Source of the DNA: Serripes groenlandicus
Taxonomy: Eukaryota > Mollusca > Bivalvia > Cardiida > Cardiidae
Reading direction: 5' to 3'
DNA length: 64,000 bases
NCBI GenBank assembly: GCA_031761405.1
Contig: JASEVX010000001.1
Span: 203,378,390-203,442,389, forward strand
Shown here in pieces: positions 48,672 to 56,050 of the stretch. The notes beneath the pieces are model-generated. The model saw nothing but the letters and a program-made list of their open reading frames with translations, did no database searches and had not been told where the DNA came from. The position numbers and the translations under genes were made by a program. Every line of letters begins with the position of its first letter. The stretch's first letter is position 1.

Positions 48672-51600
48672 GTATATATATATATATATACACGATGATG
48701 GACAAATCATAGATATTTTAAATATATCACATAAATACCCTTATTTTCAAGTTGAGAACAAATCACGGATAAACGATATCCAACATGTGTGATATCAAAT
48801 ACACGTCATACACGCGACTACTGATGACGTCATTTTGACCTTTATCTTTATTATGTTTATTGTTAAGTTGTTAAATTTTACACATTGAAAAATGCAATAA
48901 TACGTTATTTTGAATAAATAACGAGTCTTAATTGTTTAAGACATTGTTTGTTTTTTTCTTCTTTTTCAAAAATGATGAGGACTACTTTTTTATGCGGTGA
49001 ATCACAAGTTCTTATGAAGAATATGTTATTCGGTCTTTGTTTTGATGTTGTCAATATTTTTCATTAAAACACACTGTTTAGGTGATAAAAAGAATCCATC
49101 ACTCGTTTTACTTTGGAGAAGATTTCTTAAATTCGTCTCGAAAAAGAGAGTTATTAACCTCGCCAAGAGGCTCGGTTAATAACCGTCTTTTTCTAGACTC
49201 ATTTAAGAAATCTTGATCTCCAAAGAAAACTCATGATGGATCCTATATATATACTTCATCATGATATCTTATTTTTCCGACTGACCTGTAAGATAATCAT
49301 GAGGGTTTTCGAAAAAATTAAAACTCAAAAAATAAGTGCTGGTATTTCTGCATATATGTCCAGCCAGCTACATGTAACTAGTAATTGGGTATTCAACATT
49401 TAGCAGTAGGTAGAATCAGGGACGTAGATCTTATCTACGTCCCTGGTAGAATCTATAGCCATGGGCGAATACCCACACAAGTAGCTATTGGTTATTCAAC
49501 AATCAACAAAGCGTCACTACTGCTATAACCGGATATCCAGCCAGCTAGTAATTGGACATTGAACATTAAGCAATAGTGCGAACTTACTGCTACGGGCCAA
49601 TACCAACATAGCTAGCAATTGTGGTTATTCACCAAATAATAAAGCGCGAATATACAGCTACACACGGAAAGTTAGCCAGCCTGAAGTTGGACATAGAACA
49701 TTAATCAATGGTGCGAACTAACTGTCACATGTCAATGCCCACACACCTAGCATTGAACAGTCATCGATAGTACGAACTTATTGCCACGGGTTAATATCCA
49801 CACAGCTAGCAATTGGTAATTCTTTTCACATCTTCCTTTATATTTGTTATGTAAAAATATGTTTATGGCACGTGCAGTTTACTTACCTTGACCTCGTCCT
49901 CCTTCGAAACATCACACTTAATAAAGAACAGATCTTCGGGGGGTTCTGCTGCAAGATTTGACCCAGTTTGTTCTGATGGATAAAACAATAACAATTGCGC
50001 TGAACTCGTTTATTGACGGAAATAATCTAATTCAGCCGAAGATACCCGATTGTCAAGAATATCGTAAAACGCGAGGCACAGGATCGTATGATATTATATA
50101 CGCATCCTATTTGCCACAAAGTATTCTTCGCCTTCAATGTCGTGGTAATACGACGATGGTTACAAATTGGGGACGGTATACTCACGAACTATTCTTAATG
50201 CATCCTTATTGTAAATGATGTTGAACTTAGAATATGATATTTATGATTGGGGAATACGGTGCCGGTACCGTGGCTTAACTCGTCAACTCAATAGTTAGCC
50301 CTCGGAACACGGAACACTTCGGCCAAACTCGTAAAACTCAATATTTAGCCCTCGGAACACGGAACACTTCGGCTAAACTCGTAAAACTCAATATTCAGCC
50401 CTCGGAACGAAACACGGAACACATCGGCTTAACGCGTCAACTCAATATTTAGCCCACGGAACACGGAACACTTCGGCTAAACTCGTAAAACTCAATATTC
50501 AGCCCTCGGAACAAAACACGGAACACATCGGCTTAACTCGTAAACTCAACATTTTGCCCTTGAAACACGGTTCACTTCGACTAAATTCGTAAACTCGATA
50601 GTTAGCCCTCGGAACTAGGGAAACGTGGGCTTAACTCGTAAAATACATATTTAGCCATCGGAACATGGAACACTTCGGCTAAACTCGTAATACTCAATAG
50701 TAAGCCCTCGGAACATAGAATACTTCGGCTTAATTCGTAAACTCAATATTTAGCACTCGGAACACGGAAACCTTCGGCTAAACTCGTAAACTAGTTATTT
50801 AGCCCTCGGAACACTTCGGCTTAACTCGTAAACTCGACCACAGGCGGCAATACACTCATACGTGATCCCTGGGTGGCAGGTGTCGAGCAAGTACTGGCCT
50901 AGAAATGTACTTTTTCCAAAGGTACCCCACCATGGCCGCCGCAAGCGAATATCGAACCTGGGATATTCGGTCCTTAATCCATCACGGTCAACACTCGACC
51001 ACGGCTGAAAGCTGAATGACGCTTTACCACATAGAGTCTTGAAAACTGATATTCAGACAAATCATAAAAGTTTGCCTTATTTCTCCCAGTGTTTTAAACA
51101 GACGACAGTAGTAGCCCGTAAATGGGTTCATAAAAGGGTTCTTTAGGTATTTGAAGAAAGAAATGTTGGAAAATAGAAACTTGCTCAAAACTAGCAATTT
51201 CTCCTTAAACCCCACAATGTATGCAAAAAAAAAGTCTACTTTTCAAGATATTTTTTTTCATCTGACGTCTTTAAAGCAGACCGACTTTAAATATGGTATA
51301 AGGTAAACGTTTAATTTTCTATCAACATGATAAAGCACGTTAGCTCACTTACCATCAACATCAAAGATAACAACCTTAGCACCGTTTTCCACTGAAAAAA
51401 GAAAAAAAGAAGCTGTTGTATACATTTTGATGCTAGTTCAAACGTGGTCGATTTACAATTGGAAATACCATTAAAAGTAGGTCATGTGATCAGGACATAT
51501 GCGACTTCATACACCATTTGAGCCGAATGACGAGAAAACTAACATTGTTGAATCTGCGTAAAGTATCGACCCGGATCAGCCAAAGCTTGCCTGCCGCGCG

Positions 51601-53668
51601 GTCTAATCCTAACAGACACTTTTCGCCTCCTGTTGATTTTCTGTTTCAGGAATCATTACTCTATACCTCTATCGCCGTGAGACGTATTTTGTCCGCCCGG
51701 ATAAGCCTGCGCGGATTGCGCAGGCTGATCTGGATCGATACATTACGCAGAGTCCATAATGTTGGTGTTTTCATGGAACGGTTTATTTACTGATCAAAAT
51801 GTGCGAAACATTATATGCATGTATTTTCATAATCAACTAGCTGTCTTATCTTGTTCTTAATAGTTTGCTACTGATGCAACGTTTCGTTTAAATCGTTTAA
51901 ATCCCTACCAGTTACAATGAATGGATCAATCTAGATTTACAGCGAAAAGAGACTCAATTATGAAGTTGGTTAAAGTGCCCTGTCTGTCTTGTGCGGTTAC
52001 GTTCCCGGACTTTAGTAATAGTAGAAATATTTCCCTCCTTGAGAAGTTTACCCATTAAACGGCATTGATTTGACAAAAGTCGCGGGTTTGATCCCCGACC
52101 GGGTCATGCCAAATACTTTTAAAATGGAAGTAATGGCTGCCCACCTTGGCGCTCAGGGTTGCGATGTTAGCATAACGACTGACGAGCTGGTGGCAGGATA
52201 AATGGACCAGAAGTACTGATAACCTACCCAGGAAACGCCGTGATAAAACTGAACATTTATTGAAAGCGACATAAAACACCAGATAACCAATCAATTGATG
52301 AGACAAATACTGTCGCAAGCGGCGAGAGAAACCATTCCGCATATCTGACAATACAATTCGGATCTTTTAGAGACAGCATATGAGCCGTTCCACGAGAAAA
52401 CCAACAGTATGGACTCTGCGTAATGTATCGACCCAGATCTGGGCCGACACATTCCGTCTAAGAATGATAAAGGTATAGAGTAATGATTCCGGAAACAGAA
52501 AATCCACTGGAGGCGAAAAGTGTCTGTCCGGGTTAGCCTAATCCGGGTCGATACTTTACGCAGAGTCCACAGTGTTGGTTTTCTCGTGGGACGGCTCATA
52601 TGCAGAAATGATATAAAAACGGTGCAGCTAGCTTTATCCAGTGCAATACTGCACATCTTATCATAACGGATAATATGTCGTTCGTTACATGCATGCTCGT
52701 GTACACCTGTGCTAATATGACGCTACATGCGTGACCTTGTACACCCTGTACATAAACGTCACCCTTTACCAGATTCACCTTATACGCGTCAGTTGATTAA
52801 TTCATTGATTGGTTTTAACGCCGTTTTCATAATGTTGTCCGTCATATCAAGTTAATCTACCCATGTGTGTCCTGGCTTTCTCACACAAATACTGGATTGA
52901 CAGCCCGCGTCGCTATCAACTGAGCTACCGGGACTCGGTGAAATTGCAGCGTAAAGAACACTCTTATCCCGCCGAACTCGAATTTTAACAGTATTTGCGT
53001 AAAATGTCAGCATATAAGTGTAATTAAGACAGATGATCAGTCTACACGTTTATGCTGTCTTATCTTTGTCAACATATCTCTACAACTTTATCAATATTTA
53101 GCAAGACTGGTCCATAAACATGTAGGAACCTGGCATTCATAAAAAAAGGTCCTTGGTTGGATTCCTTTGAGAACATTCAAAGGAATCCAACCCGGACCTT
53201 TTGTTATCGATGCAAGGATTCCTTTGGTCTTGTGGCACAGCATCCGCCTCGGATGCTGGAGGTCGTGGGTTCGATCCCAGTACGGCCGAGTCAAACCAAA
53301 GACGTTAAACGTGGTTAGTAATGACAGCCCTCATTGACGCTCACGGTTGGTAAAACACGTGACCTTCCCCCAATCTTGGCCGGAATACTGGTTAAGGACC
53401 ACTCCACGGTAATTTGGTAATTTAATGTCTAAGTGGCAAACAATGCAGATTTCAGGAGAGACAGTTCGGTATGAGCTGTCTGTCCTGAAATCTGCATTGT
53501 TTGCAAGAGCTTTTATTCGACTTTTGCAGCGGAAGGGTTAATGATAGATGTAAACTTTAACTTACAGAAAACGTCAACGCATGCTTTGCCAATACCATTG
53601 CATCCTCCGGTCACTAAGACAACTTTGTCGTTAAATCGTAATCCTTTCTGTTCCTTAGACGTAGCCAT
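34516..53668 (-). CDS. HSD17B14: SDR-C: HSD17B14-like short-chain dehydrogenase, complete, 9 exons
   Basis: Exons (complement): 53566..53668, 51353..51391, 49887..49972, 46954..47020, 46182..46273, 42612..42716, 41560..41627, 39374..39467, 34516..34659. These total 798 nt and encode 265 aa, open throughout, with GT-AG introns of the same phases as SDR-B. Motifs: TGGCNGIG (20-27), IFDVD, NNAG (94-97), Asn120 in INLLG, Ser147 (NMASIGG), Tyr160 and Lys164 (YCTTK), SVSPG, and EGTYCTGVD near the C-terminus. The Ser-Tyr spacing is the usual 13. Differences from SDR-B cluster in the region after NNAG, the Ser-Tyr loop and the substrate loop after SPG (PIWTSLLEKY versus VIWTSMAEEY). Its large introns hold a DIRS-like element, a LINE fragment and several MITEs, none of which breaks an exon. 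Substrate not known. Confidence 0.92.
34770..34920. mobile_element. Short palindromic MITE in SDR-C intron 8
   Basis: 'tgttgcagtagcgatac' pairs with 'gtatcgctactccaaca'. The central 'aatatctcgcgagaccgaa' is shared with the SDR-B copy (13955-14100). Confidence 0.75.
35873..36124. mobile_element. Palindrome of DIRS-like terminal sequence
   Basis: The left arm aatgaataaattaatcg... and 'attctatcaaaccagtg' return inverted as 'cactggtttgatagaat' and 'cgattaatttattcatt'. The left part also matches, for over 50 bp, the right end of the neighbouring DIRS-like element (cacgagagaacggagcgtga). It looks like a two-ended internal-deletion derivative. Confidence 0.7.
36340..37188 (-). pseudogene. DIRS-like tyrosine recombinase (broken)
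   Basis: An N-terminal part (about 36871-37188) with SYSTINTAKSAISS and FMRGIFTTRPNLPRY is joined across a frame change to the catalytic part (36432-37028) with VTKSTVARWI and the HxxR box (PHSCRAAS). A TGA at 36432-36434 falls where the family has Trp. The same frame then continues to TFRQYYKK, which holds the likely nucleophile Tyr (about 36402-36407). Family role: integrates the circular or linear DNA copy without an integrase. Not functional as read. Confidence 0.8.
37341..37610 (-). pseudogene. DIRS-like polyprotein tail (after RNase H)
   Basis: Contains DAFTLSWNNYTNLYLFSPF, SVIGRTIQKI and LLIAPIWPTQVWF, a signature block that follows RNase H in DIRS-type pol. A frame change then leads to VIHPSNKLL. 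The RT and RNase H cores upstream are deleted. Confidence 0.8.
37635..38898 (-). pseudogene. DIRS-like gag ORF (frameshifted)
   Basis: A start-like ATG at 38898..38896 (MADKQSSQNATYGENVL) runs into a stop. The main open part is 38321..37635 (228 codons). It is acidic in the middle and ends in a Gly/Asn/Gln/Tyr/Lys-rich tail (YNNYKKNDQSKSQGYGY), typical of DIRS gag proteins that lack a zinc knuckle. Confidence 0.7.
39998..40268. mobile_element. Palindromic MITE (GAGCCG family)
   Basis: Degraded start 'tagccgttctatgagaaaaa'. Body 'gatcagcctgcgcaatttcg', 'gcaggctaatccgggccgac', 'ggcggcatgcttaggctgat' style arms. Right end decayed. Confidence 0.75.
40619..40845. mobile_element. Palindromic MITE (GAGCCG family), right end lost
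   Basis: gagccattccacgagaacag at the left; 'aggctaatccgggccgacac' and 'tttacgcagagtccacactg' inside. Confidence 0.75.
40985..41545. repeat. 28 bp minisatellite, expanded, beside SDR-C exon 7
   Basis: About twenty units of 'atggacaggggatctg' + 'taaaacgtgtaa'. It ends 15 bp from the exon-7 donor (41554-41559) and lies on the intron side. Long minus-strand ORFs here are products of the repeat, not genes. Confidence 0.93.
41682..41899. mobile_element. TTAA family-1 MITE (SDR-C intron 6)
   Basis: TTAA at 41678-41681 and 41900-41903. Ends ccctttcgcacg / tgtgggaatggg. Central hairpin 'aaattgctcgttttgagc'. Unbroken ortholog of the split copy in SDR-B. Confidence 0.88.
42612..42716 (-). CDS. HSD17B14: SDR-C exon 6 (catalytic Ser and Tyr/Lys exon)
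   Basis: 35 codons, phase 0 to 0, acceptor ttccaatag, donor gtaggc. Encodes NIVNMASIGG, HHGFHGSLA and YCTTK. One codon shorter than the SDR-B exon, with a changed loop between Ser147 and Tyr160. Confidence 0.92.
42833..42997. mobile_element. TTAA-flanked palindromic MITE, family 2 relative
   Basis: TTAA at 42829-42832 and 42998-43001. Ends ctctttcagcgcc / ggcgctgaaagg. Hairpin 'gcaaacaatacag' / 'ctgcattgtttggc'. Confidence 0.85.
43437..43699. mobile_element. Palindromic MITE (GAGCCG family), full length
   Basis: gagccgttccacgagaaaac at the left and 'ttttctcgtggaacggctc' at the right. Ortholog of 20453-20713. Confidence 0.9.
43922..44695 (+). mobile_element. tRNA-derived SINE, family 1, split by a GC-rich MITE
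   Basis: Left part 43922-44122 (ccgagcccggtagccagg, gagttcgaatcccat, body). Right part 44642-44695 (gtgaactggccgccgtaat, tail ccaatcaatcg). The unsplit ortholog is at 20768-21066. Confidence 0.85.
44123..44641. mobile_element. 519 bp GC-rich MITE nested in the SINE
   Basis: Termini atgccgaaatcatatttgct and the imperfect inverse ending 'gcgacttaggcat'. Flanked by TA on both sides. The interior is GC-rich with many gcggccgtagg/ccgtacgg-like words. TA duplication suggests a Tc1/mariner-like or PIF-like target; class uncertain. Confidence 0.75.
44998..45595. other. SDR-C-specific insertion, unclassified
   Basis: Interrupts sequence that is continuous in SDR-B (near 21540). Contains (GTTT)n at 45046-45062 and 'accgttgctatggaaac'. 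No gene or clear termini recognised. Confidence 0.5.
45735..45880. repeat. ~34 bp tandem repeat, four units
   Basis: Units 'tttagtacttactcagtg' + 'aaaatatcaca'. SDR-B has two units at 21670-21725. Confidence 0.85.
45885..46115 (-). mobile_element. tRNA-derived SINE, family 2
   Basis: Minus orientation, body 'ttatatcacggcgttcctg' to head 'ggggttcgaaactgcgacc', 'cactcgaggcggac'. Confidence 0.8.
46250..46885. repeat. ~55 bp minisatellite made from the SDR-C exon-5 3' splice site
   Basis: Twelve units including exon 5 itself, counted by 'ctatttctcctgata' or variants. Each includes TTAG or a variant, plus the exon start sequence. It begins at the exon-5 acceptor and ends 68 bp from exon 4. Confidence 0.9.
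47034..47794 (+). pseudogene. LINE ORF2 C-terminal fragment
   Basis: The first 195 nt read LYDSCVTPILDYCSGVWDG and VQHRTMRYIMGVHRF, typical of the region after LINE RT. A frame change near 47228 leads to a 198-codon stretch with YILFKMDFSCESYL, LLAQLRCGILPIRIETGRY and a CxxC...H...C element (LCKLCNCQEIEREEHFILRC). No RT catalytic core. Confidence 0.85.
47034..48208 (+). mobile_element. 5'-truncated LINE in SDR-C intron 3, with 7 bp target duplication
   Basis: Flanked by tatacag at 47027-47033 and 48209-48215. SDR-A and SDR-B have the empty site (gaaatatacaatag). The insert starts inside RT-linked coding sequence and ends with a (ttac)n tail. Insertion by target-primed reverse transcription is implied. 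Confidence 0.88.
48226..48443. mobile_element. TTAA family-1 MITE, SDR-C specific
   Basis: TTAA at 48222-48225 and 48444-48447. Ends ccctttcccacatac / gcaggtgggaaagag. Hairpin 'gaaattgctcatcatgagca'. Absent from introns 3 of A and B. Confidence 0.9.
48630..48692. repeat. (CA)n / (TA)n microsatellite
   Basis: About 17 CA units followed by TATATA. Ortholog of 23628-23668, longer. Confidence 0.92.
49095..49240. mobile_element. ~146 bp foldback element
   Basis: Arms of about 65 bp: 'tccatcactcg' ... 'gaagatttcttaaa' return as 'tttaagaaatctt' ... 'catgatgga'. Centre 'aacctcgccaagaggctcgg'. SDR-C only. Confidence 0.8.
49360..49822. repeat. ~120-135 bp tandem array in SDR-C intron 3
   Basis: About four units of the family seen at 586-1092 and 24260-24983. 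It contains a tiny hairpin insertion at 49418-49444. Confidence 0.85.
49409..49453. repeat. 27 bp hairpin flanked by a 9 bp direct repeat
   Basis: ggtagaatc (49409-49417), then agggacgtagat ctt atctacgtccct, then ggtagaatc (49445-49453). SDR-A and SDR-B have one copy of the flank (ggtcgaatc) and no hairpin. Confidence 0.9.
50270..50836. repeat. ~54 bp minisatellite in SDR-C intron 2
   Basis: About ten units with 'tagccctcggaacacgg', 'acttcggctaaactcg' and 'taaaactcaatat'. Confidence 0.88.
51520..51783. mobile_element. Palindromic MITE (GAGCCG family)
   Basis: gagccgaatgacgagaaaac at the left and 'gttttcatggaacggttta' at the right. Ortholog of the left part of 28881-29439. Confidence 0.82.
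52040..52298 (+). mobile_element. tRNA-derived SINE, family 2
   Basis: Head remnant 'gtcgcgggtttgatccccg', body 'gctgcccaccttggcgctc', 'ggataaatggaccag', tail 'ataaccaatcaattg'. Confidence 0.8.
52380..52600. mobile_element. Palindromic MITE (GAGCCG family)
   Basis: gagccgttccacgagaaaac and 'ttttctcgtgggacggctc' at the ends. Slightly shorter than full length through internal loss. Confidence 0.85.
52795..52945 (-). mobile_element. tRNA-derived SINE, family 1, partial
   Basis: 'tgattggttttaacgccgtt', 'tgtcctggctttctcacac', 'gacagcccgcgtcgc', 'caactgagctaccgggact' in minus orientation. Confidence 0.75.
53147..53200. repeat. Long hairpin, 24 bp arms
   Basis: 'aaggtccttggttggattcc' ... 'ggaatccaacccggacctt'. 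SDR-A (about 4360) and SDR-B (about 29960) have only one arm, so the second arm arose in SDR-C, probably by templated copying. Confidence 0.8.
53208..53372 (+). mobile_element. tRNA-derived SINE, family 2, head and partial body
   Basis: Clear tRNA-like head: 'cttgtggcacagcatccgcc', 'ggtcgtgggttcgatcccag'. The body 'gtcaaaccaaagacg' is truncated at its 3' end. Confidence 0.75.
53410..53537. mobile_element. TTAA palindromic MITE, family 2, left end lost (SDR-C intron 1)
   Basis: Hairpin 'aatgcagatttcaggagaga' / 'gtcctgaaatctgcatt'. The right end 'gcagcggaaggg' precedes TTAA (53538-53541). Confidence 0.8.
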
Positions 53669-53776
53669 TCTTTGTTTGTTGTGTGTTGATTGACAGCAGC
53701 AAGTATGTTATCTACACCGGTATCATACCGACTCGTATACATAGCCGATACCCACGTAAATGTATGCTGCAATATG

Positions 53777-53790
53777 ATTGGTCGTTTATA
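53777..53790 (-). promoter_or_regulatory. Putative SDR-C upstream CCAAT / TATA-like block
   Basis: Minus strand tataaacgaccaat, 109-122 bp upstream of the ATG, identical to SDR-A. Similarity among the copies ends soon after (about 53810). Confidence 0.4.
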
Positions 53791-54031
53791 ATATCAACAC
53801 AACTGGAAGAACTTACGTCAGCTAGATTACAACAATATTCCCGTTACGTTTCTCTTGGTATGTTCTCGAATATTCTACTGTTTCCGTCGAGCCGAGACCC
53901 GGTAAATAAGTCAGTAGCGTCGTGGGCTTTCAATCAAGTGTTGTAAGTTCGAAGCCGAGCTCGGCAAAAATTCTGTCCGAAGTTTGACTCGTTTCATTCG
54001 TATTCCACCAATTGGCTAACAGTCTACATCG

Positions 54032-54268
54032 AGGGCTTGGTGTGAAACGGTTGTAACTAAAAACCTATTTTGAAAACCCTAGTTTAGGGGCCATTTTGAC
54101 CATTTTGTAAACAATGGAAATTTAGGTGCCATTGCTCAGAACGAGCAATGACACCTAAATTTCCATTGTTTACCAAGAACAAATATTTAACGCTTATAAA
54201 GACTGTATGGCGAAGTGATTAATCTTGGTAGAAAAATACCAATTTCAGTTACAACCGTTTCACGTCAA
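54032..54268. mobile_element. Palindromic MITE (AGGGCTTGGCGTGAAACGG family) nested in SINE
   Basis: Left end agggcttggtgtgaaacgg; the inverted right end keeps 'acaaccgtttcacg' and then stops. Centre 'ggtgccattgctcag' / 'cgagcaatgacacc'. Second copy of the 20201-20443 element. Confidence 0.85.
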
Positions 54269-54289
54269 CGTGTTCAGTTGCTTGGAAAG

Positions 54290-54567
54290 ACTTTGTTTGT
54301 TTGTTTGTTTGGAGTTTAACGCCGCTTTCAACAGCTTTGGTCATATCACGGCGGTCAGTGCACCTACCCATGTTTTCCTGGCTTTCCCACACCAGTACTT
54401 ACACAACATTCTTTCGAAGCCACTGACTACTTTCTCACATATATCAGAGGTGAGAGGCAATGGAAAACATCGCCCGAAAGAATGTCGCCGCAACCGGGTA
54501 TCGAACCCGTGACCTCCAGATCACGAGTCAGATACGCTACCAATTGAGCTACCCGGCCGGGCTTGGA
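54290..54567 (-). mobile_element. tRNA-derived SINE with well-preserved tRNA-like head, nested
   Basis: Minus strand head: 'gggtagctcaattggtagcg' ... 'gtcacgggttcgatacccgg' (A and B boxes). The body 'ggctttcccacaccagtac' and a (GTTT)n tail lie to the left. The anticodon stem has a mismatch and the body follows directly, so it is a SINE, not a tRNA gene. A duplicated 'ttggaaagact' flanks it (54278-54288 and 54567-54577). Confidence 0.8.
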
Positions 54568-54863
54568 AAGACTGCTTTGTGTTGAGTACTGGTGTGCGAA
54601 AACCAGAAAGACACGAGAGTTGGTAGAGTAGGTATATGATTGAACAATTGTTGGAAACGGCGTTAAACCCTAAATCAATCAATCAATCAACCTATTTCCT
54701 GTGCAGAAAGATATGACATTCAATCCTTTTTCAATAGTAATGCATTGTAAAAAATAATAAATTAATTAGCGCATACCGTAGTTCGACGACTGCACTGGAA
54801 CATTAGTAGAATGATAACGGATTGTTAACGGTTTTCAATCGAGAATTGAGAGACAATAAACTT

Positions 54864-56050
54864 ATAATACGAAAAAAAAACATGAATGGTTTTTTTCGCT
54901 TATAGTTAACAGGTGTGAGATTTTTTTTTTTTTTTTTTTTTTTCAATAACCCATGAAGCTCTCTGAAATGAAACTGGAAAAATCCGTGGGGGCCGCCATT
55001 TTGGATATGTATAAAAAGCAGACGTAAAACACAGATTGAAATTTTTTGTCGGCTTTTTAATCTTTTTTTAAATCGGTATTTTGGATATGTATAAAATGAG
55101 CAGAAAAACACGGATTGAAAATTATTGTCGTCTTTTTAATCATTTTTTTTAAAATCGATTTTTGAGTATGTAAAAAATGAGACGAAAAACACGGATTGAA
55201 CATTATTGTCGTCTTTTTAATCCTTTTTTTTTTTTTAAATCGATATTTAAGATCATTTAAGTGCTGTGTTATGTGGGAATTAACATTTGTACGAAAAGTT
55301 AAAAATAAATGGAACTCTGTAAGAAATATGTTTTCCCGTTTGTCAAAAAATCGACAGCATTAACCTTGTACGCCCGAACCTAAATTTTGACTGTATCGTA
55401 GCCAAAGAAGGACGTGACGTCATTTCCGTAACACTTCATCTTAGCGTAACGTCAATGGAGCGATGTCGTTTCCCGCAAAAAATGTGGTATCAACATGAAA
55501 GACCCAAAATTCCTATGCATGAGCTATTGACTCACTCATTCAAAGTATAATTATTTATCAAACATTGTGGCAAAAGCATAACTTTCTCATAAGGAGCAAC
55601 GACAATCTTTTCCTAAATCGTCTGTTGCAAAGGTCTCAGAAACCATCTCTAATAGGGAAATGGTTTAGCAAAAATGTGACCATTTACATCATTTGTTCCA
55701 GTCATATTGCCAAGTGGCATCAGAAAAGGGCTGATCTATTTGCTTCTTTACCATAATGCAGGTGATCGATTTAGGATCATCTTGGCCCTCATGTTTTAAC
55801 CTCGTTCATTATAAATGTATTCCTTGATTTTCTGAAAATCTTTACTTTATTATTTTCTGTTCGTAATAATAGACGACAGCAATACGAATTCCAAATATGT
55901 TTTGATAATGCAAGAAACATGACATTAACATTATTATTGTCTAGTCAATTACTCATAAATCCCTTTTTATGGCCAAAGTATGCTCTTTAATTTTTGTTTA
56001 TAATTATCTTGCATTTTTTTCGTAAATAGGTAGTACCTATAGATATATTA
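54864..56050. mobile_element. ~1.2 kb repeat, opposite orientation to 26389-28195
   Basis: Reverse complement of the repeat in SDR-B intron 2: 'ggatatgtataaaaagcag', 'agaaggacgtgacgtcattt', 'taggtagtacctatagat' at the right end. It includes a T20+ tract. Encodes nothing recognisable; probably a non-autonomous element. Confidence 0.75.

Larger units (their letters stand above)
53890..54700 (+). mobile_element. tRNA-derived SINE, family 1, interrupted twice
   Basis: Head and body 53890-54031 ('gagacccggtaaataagtcag', 'gtaagttcgaagcc', 'ggctaacagtctac'). A middle scrap lies at about 54269-54288 (cagttgcttggaaagact). The tail part is 54567-54700 ('ttggaaagactgctttgtgt', 'aatcaatcaatcaatca'). Confidence 0.8.

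Noticed and set aside
54487..54560. tRNA gene on the minus strand
   Set aside because: A and B boxes are good, but the anticodon stem has a mismatch, the acceptor stem does not pair well, and a SINE body follows directly.
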